A stretch of 32,402 nucleotides of DNA from an uncultured Flammeovirgaceae bacterium. GTDB taxonomy: Bacteria; Bacteroidota; Bacteroidia; Cytophagales; Cyclobacteriaceae. Of the stretch, positions 8,653 through 16,592 are shown piece by piece. Numbering within the stretch: the first letter of the stretch is position 1; the number at the start of each line of letters is the position of its first letter. A model generated the notes under the pieces. It was not told the origin of the DNA, did no database searches, and was given only the letters and a program-made list of their open reading frames with translations. The position numbers and the translations under genes are program-made. The stretch lies in assembly GCA_937884755.1 (NCBI GenBank), contig CAKZYJ010000460.1, forward strand, positions 1 to 32,402, given 5' to 3'.

Positions 8653-10561
8653 GGTACTTGTATTATTGGCGATTCCGGTATTGTTTGCTTCGGTAGGCTT
8701 TGAGAGTGATAATTATTATCTATTCCCCATTAAACCCGGAGAGCGTAACTACCTTTCGGGTAACTATTGCGAGTTGCGGAGTTCGCATCTCCACGCTGGA
8801 ATAGACATTAAGGTAGGTGGAGTGGTTGGGGCCCCTGTGCACGCTACGGCCGATGGTTACATTAATCGTATCAAAATATCCTATGGCGGCTACGGAAATG
8901 CTCTGTATATTCAGCACCCTAATGGTACCGTCAGCACTTATGCTCATCTGCATGAATTCAACGACCTGATTCAGCAATACGTCAAAAAAGCCCAGTACAA
9001 AAAGAAATCGTTTACCATCGAGCTATTCCCTCAGAAGGGTGAGTTGGCAGTGAAACGAGGTGAGGTGATTGGCAAGGCTGGAAACTCCGGTTCTTCGGGC
9101 GGTCCTCACCTGCACTTCGAGATTAGAGATGCCAATCAGCGTCCGATGGATCCACTTCAGTTTGGTTTTAAAGAGATTATTGATCGTGTACCACCCTACG
9201 TTCGAAGAATTGCGTTGACTACCATGGACGAAAACGCTCGTATTAACGGGCAATTTGGTCGCTTTGAATTTAGTTTGAAAGAACAAAACGGTAAGTACGT
9301 AGTATCTGAGCCGATTGATGTTCGAGGAACCATTGGTGTAGAAGTAGCCGCTTTTGATAAGGCTACCGGCGTGAGGAACGTTTATGGGGTAAAAGAAACC
9401 GAGCTAAGCTTGGATGGTGAGCGTCAGTTTCTGTGCTTAATGGATAAGTTTGCTTTTTCGCAAGCCAAGAATATTCACGTACATGCCAATTATGAGGAGC
9501 GCTACCGACAGAACCGCACGTTTTTCCGGCTGTACGTGGCCGATGGTAATACCTTACCTTTCTATAAAACTAATTCTCAGAAGGGAAGAATCACGATTAA
9601 CGATAATCAGTCACATCTAGCCCAAATTAAGCTGAGCGACATATACGGTAATACTAGCCGGGTTGAGTTTACCTTGCAAGGACAGCCCCAAAGCAGCGAA
9701 CAACTGAAAGTACGCTACTTCAATAAGCCCTATTCTAATCAGAACTTTCACGTGCGAGAAAATGTGCTACAAGTATTCGCCCCAGTAAAGAAAAGCCCGG
9801 AAGGAATCTACGAACGAAAGCTAGCTAAATTCTACGCGGAACGCAGCACATTAGAGGAACCCCCAGCCTACGTAGTAAACGATGTGGCTGTGTACCTCTG
9901 GTATCTAAATCGGTGTATTCCCGATTCGGTTGATATTTGTGGTGAGGTAAGTACGCTAGGAATAAAGGTTCGGGTACCTTCCAAAAGTGCATTCAGCTTT
10001 TATCAGCCCCGCATGAATGTTACTTTTCCTAAGTCAGCTCTGTTTGATACCCTTTTTTTACAGATGAACCACGAGCACGAAGCTGGAAAGGAGCTATTCT
10101 GCATTCATAAGAATAACGTGCCGCTGCGGCAAAATATGCAGGTCCTGCTCAAGCCCCGGCAGTTTCCCGAAGGGCCACGCGATAAGATGTCGGTATACCG
10201 TATTGATAGTAAGGGGGATTTGGGCTACGAAGGCGGAACCTGGAAAGGCGACAACATCAGTTTCCGTACACGTACCTTTGGAGACTTTAAACTGCAAGTA
10301 GACACTATTGCCCCAGTCATTACGCCGCTCAGTATTAGCCCTAGCCGGTTACGATTTAAAATAAAGGACGCTATTTCCGGTATTCGCGAGTACGAAGCCT
10401 ACGTTGACGGTGAGTGGTTGCTCATGCACTATGATTACAAACGGGAACTCATCTGGTCCGACCGGATGGACAAATCTAAACCCCTAAAGGGCGAAGTGAA
10501 AGTAAAAGTGCGCGATATGGTGGGAAATGAAAATGTGTTCACTACTACGATTGAGTCCTAA
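8639..10561 (+). CDS. Secreted M23-family metallopeptidase (LytM-type)
   Basis: Envelope protein of 640 aa. The GTG at 8639 gives a clear signal peptide (KLSR followed by a hydrophobic stretch to about residue 20), and no better start exists downstream. The M23 domain (about 45-175) has the zinc motif HLHAGID (His52, Asp56), YAHLH (101-105) and GGPHLHF (154-160, with His157 and His159). This is a complete LytM active site, so it is probably an active murein endopeptidase. Residues 180-640 form a long beta-rich region without a domain I can name, seen in related Bacteroidota M23 proteins. The start lies inside the end of the FAH gene. A 9-bp hairpin follows the stop codon. Confidence 0.88.
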   Translation: MKLSRVLVLLAIPVLFASVGFESDNYYLFPIKPGERNYLSGNYCELRSSHLHAGIDIKVGGVVGAPVHATADGYINRIKISYGGYGNALYIQHPNGTVSTYAHLHEFNDLIQQYVKKAQYKKKSFTIELFPQKGELAVKRGEVIGKAGNSGSSGGPHLHFEIRDANQRPMDPLQFGFKEIIDRVPPYVRRIALTTMDENARINGQFGRFEFSLKEQNGKYVVSEPIDVRGTIGVEVAAFDKATGVRNVYGVKETELSLDGERQFLCLMDKFAFSQAKNIHVHANYEERYRQNRTFFRLYVADGNTLPFYKTNSQKGRITINDNQSHLAQIKLSDIYGNTSRVEFTLQGQPQSSEQLKVRYFNKPYSNQNFHVRENVLQVFAPVKKSPEGIYERKLAKFYAERSTLEEPPAYVVNDVAVYLWYLNRCIPDSVDICGEVSTLGIKVRVPSKSAFSFYQPRMNVTFPKSALFDTLFLQMNHEHEAGKELFCIHKNNVPLRQNMQVLLKPRQFPEGPRDKMSVYRIDSKGDLGYEGGTWKGDNISFRTRTFGDFKLQVDTIAPVITPLSISPSRLRFKIKDAISGIREYEAYVDGEWLLMHYDYKRELIWSDRMDKSKPLKGEVKVKVRDMVGNENVFTTTIES

Positions 10562-10566
10562 AGGCG

Positions 10567-10622
10567 GAGTGTTAAAGTATTTTAGCACCTTAACACTCTA
10601 ATACTATAACACCTAAACACTA
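10567..10622. repeat. Hairpin and degenerate 'AACACYTAA' repeats after the M23 gene
   Basis: GAGTGTTAA (10567-10575) pairs perfectly with TTAACACTC (10590-10598) around a 14-nt loop, followed by related AACACC/AACACT words (10608-10622). No T run follows, so this reads as part of the intergenic repeat family rather than a classical terminator, though it could stop or stabilise transcripts. Confidence 0.45.
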
Positions 10623-10629
10623 CTAATTC

Positions 10630-11385
10630 TTGTTTTTCATCCTTTCTAAAACCCTCTACTTTTTAGTGATGCCCGTAACGCTGGTGGTGCTGGCGTTTCT
10701 GTTGTGCATTTTTTGGAAGAGATTCCGAAAGCAGTTTTTTATTCTGGGTTTCGTCTTGCTGCTGTTGTTCACCAATTTATTTATCGGTAATCTATTGATG
10801 CTTGTTTGGGAAGTTCAGCCTCAGTCTATTGCGTCATTGCCAAAGTACTCGGTGGGAATTGTTCTGGGCGGCATTACAACAGATAAAGAACCACGGGACC
10901 GTAGCCATGTGGTGGGCGATGCCGACCGGATACTGCACGCTATTCAGTTGTATCGGGAAGGTAAAATTGAGAAAATCCTGTTGAGTGGAGGCTCGGGTAA
11001 ATTACTAACTGATAGTGTGCCCGAAGCCATTTCATTAAAAAGGATATTGGATCACGCCCAAATACCCGAGGCCGATATTTTAGTAGAAGCAACTTCGCGC
11101 AATACCCATGAAAATGCCCTGAACAGTAAGGATATTCTGGCCGACCAAAATATTTCCGGAACTGTTTTACTGATAACCTCGGCCTATCACATGCGCCGAG
11201 CGGAAGCTTGCTTTGAAAAAGTAGGGGTTGCTGCTGATCCCTTTCCGGTGAGTATGCGCAGTGACACTCCTAAATTCACCCCCGACTGGCTAATTATCCC
11301 CACCTCATCGGCCATCGGTAGCTTTGAAATTGTTATTCGGGAATGCGTAGGTATGCTGGCTTATTGGGTGGCTGGTTATATTTAG
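10630..11385 (+). CDS. YdcF/ElyC-type membrane protein (DUF218)
   Basis: Protein of 251 aa with two N-terminal transmembrane segments (about 9-29 and 36-56) and a DUF218 domain: GIVLGG (76-81), DADRILHAIQLYREGKI (98-113), LLSGGSGK (117-124) and the acidic/Asn motif EATSRNTHENA (153-163). E. coli ElyC and YdcF belong here; ElyC affects envelope and lipid-carrier homeostasis at low temperature. The start is a TTG directly after an in-frame TAA, giving MFFILSKTLYFL, which matches the usual family N-terminus. The first ATG (10669) would cut into the first membrane segment. Confidence 0.83.
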   Translation: MFFILSKTLYFLVMPVTLVVLAFLLCIFWKRFRKQFFILGFVLLLLFTNLFIGNLLMLVWEVQPQSIASLPKYSVGIVLGGITTDKEPRDRSHVVGDADRILHAIQLYREGKIEKILLSGGSGKLLTDSVPEAISLKRILDHAQIPEADILVEATSRNTHENALNSKDILADQNISGTVLLITSAYHMRRAEACFEKVGVAADPFPVSMRSDTPKFTPDWLIIPTSSAIGSFEIVIRECVGMLAYWVAGYI

Positions 11386-11388
11386 TCG

Positions 11389-11418
11389 TTGCTATTTGAA
11401 GCAATTGCCCTTAATTTG
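11389..11418 (+). promoter_or_regulatory. Possible promoter of the MBL-fold gene
   Basis: TTG (11389-11391), 19 nt, then TTAATTTG (11411-11418), one mismatch from TAnnTTTG. It lies 21 nt before the ATG at 11440. Confidence 0.35.
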
Positions 11419-11439
11419 AGAACCTAACCCGAAATAACA

Positions 11440-12327
11440 ATGATACATACCCTGGATCTGGACTTTTTAAATATTCCTCAGGCCATTGCCAGTTACCTTC
11501 TTGAAACTTCTGATGGACCAGTACTGATTGAAACTGGTCCTTATTCAACCTACGAAGCGCTCCAAAAAGGTGTTGGGAAAGCCGGGTTTCAACTCGCTGA
11601 CATTGAGCATGTGCTGCTTAGCCATATCCATTTTGACCATGCTGGAGCCGCCTGGGCACTGGCGGGACAAGGAGCTAAGGTCTACGTTCATCCTTTTGGA
11701 TTTAAACATCTGGCTAACCCTCAAAAACTGTGGGAGTCAGCCAAACGGATTTATCAGGACGAGATGGAGCGATTATGGGGAAAAATGGAGCCAATTGCCG
11801 AAAGCAATTTACAGCCGTTAGAACACGGTACTGAGCTAAGCTTCGGCGATACCAAAATAATTGCCCATCATACTCCGGGCCACGCTGTGCACCATATTGC
11901 TTATCAGTTAGATAATATGGTTTTCACCGGTGACGTTGGTGGAGTGCGAATAAAAGGTGGCCTCGTTGAACCTCCCTGCCCCCCTCCTGATATTAACGTC
12001 GAAGATTGGCAGAAGTCCATTCAGTTGCTTCGCAACCTGAAACCGGAAGCTCTTTACCTGACACACTTTGGCCGGGTTGAGGATGTAGACACTCATTTAA
12101 ATCTACTGGAAGAACAGTTGACGAATTGGGCTGCGTGGATCAAGGAAAAAATAGGGGCGGGGCAGTCTCACGAGGAGTTAGTACCCCAATTTCAGTCCTA
12201 CGTAGCTAGCCAACTTCGGGAGAAAGGAGCGGATGAAGTAACTATACAACAGTACGAAGCGGCGAATCCCTCCTGGATGAGCGTTACTGGACTGATGCGT
12301 TACTGGAAAAAGAAGGAAGCTAATTAA
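11440..12327 (+). CDS. Metallo-beta-lactamase-fold hydrolase
   Basis: Cytoplasmic protein of 295 aa with a complete binuclear metal site: HIHFDH (62-67), His148 in TPGHAVHH, Asp165 in FTGDVGG and His209 in LTHFG. The N-terminus (YLLETSDGPVLIETGP) and the C-terminal helical extension after about residue 215 resemble MBL-fold proteins of the glyoxalase II/lactonase group rather than true antibiotic beta-lactamases. The substrate is unknown; a thioester or lactone is plausible for the family. It stands alone with a candidate promoter just upstream. Confidence 0.85.
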   Translation: MIHTLDLDFLNIPQAIASYLLETSDGPVLIETGPYSTYEALQKGVGKAGFQLADIEHVLLSHIHFDHAGAAWALAGQGAKVYVHPFGFKHLANPQKLWESAKRIYQDEMERLWGKMEPIAESNLQPLEHGTELSFGDTKIIAHHTPGHAVHHIAYQLDNMVFTGDVGGVRIKGGLVEPPCPPPDINVEDWQKSIQLLRNLKPEALYLTHFGRVEDVDTHLNLLEEQLTNWAAWIKEKIGAGQSHEELVPQFQSYVASQLREKGADEVTIQQYEAANPSWMSVTGLMRYWKKKEAN

Positions 12328-12387
12328 TAGTGGACATGGTAATTGATGATTCCTACTTTACTTATCGCCTAACTACAACCAGTTTTG

Positions 12388-12395
12388 TAAGTTTG
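12388..12395 (+). promoter_or_regulatory. -7 element ahead of the serine hydrolase gene
   Basis: TAAGTTTG is an exact TAnnTTTG match 38 nt before the ATG at 12434. The -33 region lacks a clear TTTG. Confidence 0.4.
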
Positions 12396-12433
12396 CCCAC
12401 ATCCTCATAAACCAGTAATGTTGAAGTAAACAG

Positions 12434-13681
12434 ATGGAAAAAATATTGTCAGTACTATTTATTACTACTCTACTCATCTCTTGTAATCAGAAACAGGCGT
12501 CAGTTGAAAACCCTCAGAGTGAGGTTGAGAGCGTAAAAGATTCTCTCACCTCCGAATTAAATGAAATACAATCCAACGGAGTGATTAATGGCTTCTCGGT
12601 GGCTATTGTGAGTGAGGGCAATGTGTTGTATCAACATGGGTTTGGGTTTGCTGATATTTCAAATAACACTCGCTATTCAGAAAACACCTTGCAAAATATT
12701 GCCTCAGTATCCAAAACTCTGATAGGTATTGCATTACTAAAGGCCCAGGAAATGGGAAAACTAAACTTAGACGATCCAATTTCTAAATTCCTGACTTTTG
12801 ATGTGAGAAACCCTAACTTCCCTGACCAAGAAATCACAATACGGCATCTGGCAACCCATACTTCTTCAATTACTGACGGGGATATTTACGGAGAAAAATC
12901 ATACATCTTAAAAGATCCCAGGGATAGTATTCAGTCTGATTCAATGAAGATTCCGGAAGATTTTAACCCGCCTTCGGATAATACCTCTATGCAGCTTTTT
13001 TTAGAAAGTTTACTCAGTGAGAAAGGGGAGTGGTACTCCCAAGAAGTGTTCTTGAATAAGCCTCCCGGTCAACTATTTGAATACACCAATTTGGGAGCCA
13101 CCTTAGCTGCACTTGTCCTAGAATCTGCTACCGAAGAAAAGTATAGCGAGTTTACGAAGAAACACATCTTAGGACCCCTGAAAATGGAATCTTCGGGATG
13201 GTATTTTGATGAAATAGACTTTTCTAGGCATACAAAATTATACGCCAGCACAACGGAGCAAATCCCATTCTATTCTCTCATCACCTATCCTGATGGCGGG
13301 CTAATCACATCTATCAATGATTTGAGTAAATATCTGGTTGAGCTAATTCGGGGTTATTCCGGAAAAGGCTCGCTTCTGACAGAAGCTAGCTATAGTGAAT
13401 TGTATAAATTGCAATTAGGTGACGAAAACTTTGAAGAGCGTGATGCCGAAAACCCCTATAACGATGAGTATAATTTTGGCATTTTTATAGGGTTCTCAGC
13501 CCAAGACTACGTTGGTCACACCGGAGGAGACCCCGGAGTATCGTCTTTTATGTTTTTCAATACAAAAAATAAAATCGGACGAATCTTACTGATAAATACT
13601 GATTTAACCAGTGAAGAGGGTGTTCAGCAGTTCTTCTCTATATGGAACAAGCTTGAAGAATACCAGCAAAAACTGAATTAA
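12434..13681 (+). CDS. Serine hydrolase lipoprotein, beta-lactamase (class C/PBP-like) family
   Basis: Protein of 415 aa with a lipoprotein signal (lipobox LLISC, Cys17), so it is anchored to the cell envelope facing the periplasm or outside. The catalytic triad motifs of the PF00144 family are present: SxxK as SVSK (91-94), YxN as YTN (217-219) and HTGG (362-365, the KTG equivalent). Other conserved stretches are LDDPISKFL and RHLATHTSSI. Members include class C beta-lactamases, D,D-peptidases, esterases and D-aminopeptidases. Nothing here points to antibiotic resistance; a peptidase or esterase role is as likely. It is monocistronic, with cydB convergent downstream. Confidence 0.87.
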   Translation: MEKILSVLFITTLLISCNQKQASVENPQSEVESVKDSLTSELNEIQSNGVINGFSVAIVSEGNVLYQHGFGFADISNNTRYSENTLQNIASVSKTLIGIALLKAQEMGKLNLDDPISKFLTFDVRNPNFPDQEITIRHLATHTSSITDGDIYGEKSYILKDPRDSIQSDSMKIPEDFNPPSDNTSMQLFLESLLSEKGEWYSQEVFLNKPPGQLFEYTNLGATLAALVLESATEEKYSEFTKKHILGPLKMESSGWYFDEIDFSRHTKLYASTTEQIPFYSLITYPDGGLITSINDLSKYLVELIRGYSGKGSLLTEASYSELYKLQLGDENFEERDAENPYNDEYNFGIFIGFSAQDYVGHTGGDPGVSSFMFFNTKNKIGRILLINTDLTSEEGVQQFFSIWNKLEEYQQKLN

Positions 13682-13758
13682 GCCAGTAGAATAGTTGTGC
13701 TCAAGCTATCGGATTCTTTATTATTCCTTATCAACTATCCCTTGTCAATTTTCAATTG

Positions 13759-14835
13759 CTAGTAGCTGCTTTCGTTCAACTCCGTTCTACCGCGGTACGT
13801 CCAGTAGATTAACGACGTATAGCCGATTACGAAGGGTAAGCCCCAAATAGCTACCCAGAACATGGTTCGTAGTGTGTATTGACTGGAAGATCCATTGTAA
13901 ATGTCAATACTATAATCGGGCGAGAGATTAGATACCAGCATATTCGGGAAAATGCCCAGAGCAAATAGTAGTACAATGGCAGCGATAGTACAGGCAGATG
14001 AGATAAATGCTTGCATCGGTTTATCCTTCGCTAGAGCGCGAGGAATATTGGCGATAGACAGCACATTCAGGATGACGATGAGCCAGGCTACCAATGAAAC
14101 CAATGTTTGGTGCTGTTGAACCAGTTCGTGAGCTTTGCCGGGCACCTCTACTAACCCAAACGAAAAATTAGCGATCATGGTGGGCTGTAGATAGAGTGTG
14201 GCTGCTGTAGTTAAGGTAAATATTGCGAGGAAAACAAAGTAAGCATTCTTTGCCCAGCGTTGCACCTGAGCTTGTAAATCGCCTTGTGTTTTGAGGTTAA
14301 GATACATGGCACCATGCATGGTAAACATCGCCAGATTAAAAAAGCCAGTAAGTAGTGTGTACGGGCTAATTAAATCCAGAAAACTGCCCTGATACACCTT
14401 ATTGGCACCAATGGCAAAGCCGACTACTACGTTGCCAATTGCAATACCAAACAGAATGGCAGCAACGATAGAACCTAGACTAAATCCTGTGTCCCAGGTG
14501 CTTCGCCACCGTTTGTTGGGTTCTTTACTCCTGAATTCAATGGATACTGCCCGAAAAATCAGCGCAATTAACAATAGCATAAACGGTAGATAAAAGCTTG
14601 AGAAAGCCGTAGCGTACACCTCAGGAAAAGCCGCGAATAGGGCACCACCGGCGGTAATCAGCCAAACCTCATTACCATCCCAAACCGGACCAATAGAGTT
14701 CAGCATAATCCGCCGATTAGTATCGCCCTTACTCAGCAAGTGTAAGGCGCCTACTCCCAGATCAAATCCATCCAGAATGGCGTAACCAATGAGCAATAAA
14801 CCGATGATGATATACCAGATAACGTTATAGTCCAT
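13759..14835 (-). CDS. cydB: Cytochrome bd ubiquinol oxidase subunit II
   Basis: Polytopic membrane protein of 358 aa. The ATG at 14835 is used because MDYNVIWYIIIGLLLIGYA is the typical CydB start; the in-frame upstream extension to 14880 is repeat-derived. Motifs include GFDLGVG (23-29) and IGPVWDGNEVWL (48-59), both typical of CydB. It is the quinol oxidase subunit that supports the haem-bearing CydA in the inner membrane, reducing oxygen to water. It is the last gene of the small-protein/cydA/cydB operon and is separated from cydA by a 79-nt spacer with a long inverted repeat. Confidence 0.93.
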   Translation of the reverse strand: MDYNVIWYIIIGLLLIGYAILDGFDLGVGALHLLSKGDTNRRIMLNSIGPVWDGNEVWLITAGGALFAAFPEVYATAFSSFYLPFMLLLIALIFRAVSIEFRSKEPNKRWRSTWDTGFSLGSIVAAILFGIAIGNVVVGFAIGANKVYQGSFLDLISPYTLLTGFFNLAMFTMHGAMYLNLKTQGDLQAQVQRWAKNAYFVFLAIFTLTTAATLYLQPTMIANFSFGLVEVPGKAHELVQQHQTLVSLVAWLIVILNVLSIANIPRALAKDKPMQAFISSACTIAAIVLLFALGIFPNMLVSNLSPDYSIDIYNGSSSQYTLRTMFWVAIWGLPFVIGYTSLIYWTYRGRTELNESSY

Positions 14836-14840
14836 AATTT

Positions 14841-14910
14841 TGATGATTAATGAATGATGAATAATGACGAATGAATACAATTAGTAAAAGCCATTATTCA
14901 TTAATCATCA
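14841..14910 (-). repeat. Inverted repeat between cydA and cydB
   Basis: TGATGATTAATGAAT (14841-14855) is perfectly complementary to ATTCATTAATCATCA (14896-14910), a 15-bp stem with a 40-nt loop. Inside it, TGAATAATG (14858-14866) can pair alternatively with CATTATTCA (14892-14900). The whole spacer is built of ATGAATGATGAAT-like words. In the cyd transcript this would form a strong AU-rich hairpin between the two subunit genes. Confidence 0.65.
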
Positions 14911-14914
14911 TTCA

Positions 14915-15925
14915 TTAGTCATTAGATCCTGTGAGTTTCTTTACTGCATTCACCCGCTCGCCCTTTTGCAAATATCCTACTTCGGGAGCAAGAGTATGAT
15001 CTTCTGGACCATGTTTGATTTCTCGATCTAATACGTACAGCCAGACGAAGAAAAGTAAGGCGTACACAACCGCAAATAAGACCAGTGAAATCAACACTTC
15101 GGGAGCTTGTACTGATTCGGAAAGACCGTCTTTGGTACGAAGTAATCCCTGTACAATCCAGGGCTGGCGACCTCGTTCAGCGGAATACCATCCAGCTTGG
15201 TTAGCAATGACCGGTAAAGCTACCATCGGAATAAACAGGCGCATCAGCCAGGTTTTATCAAACAATGCCTTTCGCCACAGTAGAAACAAACTTAACAAAG
15301 TAATACCAATGAATATTCCTCCTAGCCCTACCATTAAATGGTACGATTGAAATACCTGAGCAACGGGTGGCCAATCTTCTTTGGGAAATTGATCTAGTCC
15401 GGCTACTTCGGCGTCACAATCTTCGTACAGCAGCCAACTCAGCATTCCGGGAATTTCTAGCGCTACTGTTTTTTGTTCTTCAGGATCAGTGTAGCCAATA
15501 ATTGCCAACGGGGCTCGGGTCTGGGTTTCGTATAAGCCTTCAAAAGCAGCTAGCTTGGCGGGTTGATATTCCCCCACTACCTGAGCGTGATTGTGTCCGA
15601 TCAGCGGTTGAGCTAACGACGCTACGGCAGCTACAATTAGGGCAATAGTAAACGAGCGATAGGCAAATTCTAGATTTCTTTTCTTGATGATAAAGTAAGC
15701 CGAAACACTTAGCACCAAAAAGGCGCCTTGCACGAAGGCTCCAACAACCGAGTGAGAGAATCGTACCATCGATGATGGATTGAATACTACTGCCCAAAAA
15801 TCGGTAATCACTGCCCGAGTGTAACCATCCACGGTAGTTGCTAACTCATATGCTACCGGAGTTTGTTGCCAGGAATTCGCTACTACAATCCAGAAGGCGG
15901 ACATCATCGAGCCTAGGGCAACCAT
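14915..15925 (-). CDS. cydA: Cytochrome bd oxidase subunit I, C-terminal part (after in-frame TGA)
   Basis: Fragment of 336 aa starting at an ATG immediately after the TGA that ends the N-terminal part. It begins MVALGSMMSAFWIVVANSWQ, which in intact CydA lies in mid-protein. It holds the b558 ligands as expected: His58 in FSHSVVGAF (E. coli His186 equivalent) and Met198 in YHLMVGLG (Met393 equivalent). It also has GRQPW (252-256) and a short Q-loop as in cyanide-insensitive-type enzymes. No frameshift or further stop occurs. It could be made by reinitiation at TGAATG or by readthrough; alternatively the TGA is a mutation or sequence error. Confidence 0.85.
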   Translation of the reverse strand: MVALGSMMSAFWIVVANSWQQTPVAYELATTVDGYTRAVITDFWAVVFNPSSMVRFSHSVVGAFVQGAFLVLSVSAYFIIKKRNLEFAYRSFTIALIVAAVASLAQPLIGHNHAQVVGEYQPAKLAAFEGLYETQTRAPLAIIGYTDPEEQKTVALEIPGMLSWLLYEDCDAEVAGLDQFPKEDWPPVAQVFQSYHLMVGLGGIFIGITLLSLFLLWRKALFDKTWLMRLFIPMVALPVIANQAGWYSAERGRQPWIVQGLLRTKDGLSESVQAPEVLISLVLFAVVYALLFFVWLYVLDREIKHGPEDHTLAPEVGYLQKGERVNAVKKLTGSND

Positions 15926-16321
15926 TCAGGTAGAAAAAAGGTGAAAGCCGGGTTTTACCTTATGCCAGCCAAATAGTAAGACAGCTAAGAAACCTGATTC
16001 CAGGAAAAAGGCGAAGATACCTTCGGCTGCCAAAGGTGAACCGAAAATATCGCCCACAAAGCGGGAATAGCGTGCCCAATTAGTGCCAAACTCAAACTCC
16101 ATCACAATACCCGTGGCTACTCCGATAGAAAAGTTAGCAGCAAAGATTTTTATCCAGAAGCGAGTAATAGATTCGTATACCTTCTTGCGGGTAAAGAAGT
16201 AGAGCGACTCGTAGATCACCAGCAGCAAACCCATCCCGATGCTAAAAGGGGGAAAGATGTAATGAAACATGATGGTGAAAGCAAACTGAAGGCGGGAGAG
16301 AAATTCTACGTCAAGAGTCAT
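15926..16321 (-). CDS. cydA: Cytochrome bd oxidase subunit I, N-terminal part (ends at in-frame TGA)
   Basis: Fragment of 131 aa with the N-terminal membrane helices of CydA. Motifs are [18 protein letters not shown] with the b595 ligand His20, [12 protein letters not shown] (71-82), and the proton/haem-site glutamates Glu100 and Glu108 in [13 protein letters not shown]. It ends [15 protein letters not shown] followed by TGA, well short of a functional CydA (about 440-520 aa). The ATG overlaps the preceding small membrane-protein gene by 11 nt. A strong Bacteroidota promoter lies ahead of that small gene and should drive the whole operon. Confidence 0.88.
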   Translation of the reverse strand: MTLDVEFLSRLQFAFTIMFHYIFPPFSIGMGLLLVIYESLYFFTRKKVYESITRFWIKIFAANFSIGVATGIVMEFEFGTNWARYSRFVGDIFGSPLAAEGIFAFFLESGFLAVLLFGWHKVKPGFHLFST

Positions 16322-16511
16322 GACGGGAACGTTGAGCGCGAAAATACCAGATCAAAGTAACTATTCCGAAGAGTAAACCGAGGGTTGCTTTCCACCATTT
16401 AGCTTCGGGAAGCCAAGAGGAAAGAACGGAGACACGCGTCAGCACCAGATAAAAAAACATCAGGCCGAGCGCTAACAAAAAAAGCCGTTGAATAGACGAA
16501 AGTGAGTTCAC
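16311..16511 (-). CDS. Small two-helix membrane protein at the head of the cyd operon
   Basis: About 66 aa from a GTG at 16511. An in-frame TTG at 16544 is rejected because it lies at the -7 promoter element. Two hydrophobic segments (roughly [18 protein letters not shown] and [18 protein letters not shown]) suggest a hairpin membrane protein with a basic C-terminal tail (RAQRSRHDS). It ends in TGA and overlaps the cydA start by 11 nt, so the two are translationally coupled. I do not recognise the family; it is longer than CydX and does not look like DUF4492. A role in bd oxidase assembly or stability is inference from position. Confidence 0.6.
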   Translation of the reverse strand: MNSLSSIQRLFLLALGLMFFYLVLTRVSVLSSWLPEAKWWKATLGLLFGIVTLIWYFRAQRSRHDS

Positions 16512-16533
16512 AGAAATACGGCTTGGGTTAGGG

Positions 16534-16563
16534 CAAAGGTACAATTCAGCCTTTCTGAGGCAA
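16534..16563 (-). promoter_or_regulatory. Promoter of the cytochrome bd operon
   Basis: On the minus strand TTG (16563-16561), 19 nt, then TACCTTTG (16541-16534), an excellent Bacteroidota -33/-7 match. The predicted transcript start is near 16527, about 16 nt before the GTG of the small membrane-protein gene. Confidence 0.65.
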
Positions 16564-16592
16564 GAAAAAATGTTGGTATTTACCTGATAAGT

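Larger units (their letters stand above)
14915..16321 (-). pseudogene. cydA: Full cydA frame interrupted by an in-frame TGA
   Basis: Joined across the TGA at 15926-15928, the frame encodes a complete 468-residue CydA of normal short-Q-loop length. The stop falls where E. coli CydA has Trp (VTWLVALGSNL; here FST-stop-MVALGSMM), so a single G-to-A change of TGG explains it. Both halves keep all haem ligands. Whether this is a real nonsense mutation, an error, readthrough or a working split gene is open. Confidence 0.6.

Noticed and set aside
12434-13681. Antibiotic-resistance beta-lactamase
   Set aside because: SxxK, YxN and HTGG are shared with many esterases and peptidases of this family, and the lipoprotein form and context give no sign of resistance.
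14836-14880. 15-codon N-terminal extension of cydB
   Set aside because: It is encoded by the ATGAATGATGAAT-type repeat; CydB proteins start at MDYNVIWY-like sequence, matching the ATG at 14835.
15926-15928. Reassignment of TGA to Trp in this organism
   Set aside because: TGA ends the TonB receptor exactly after its C-terminal Phe and also ends the small cyd gene; no other gene here needs TGA as a sense codon.
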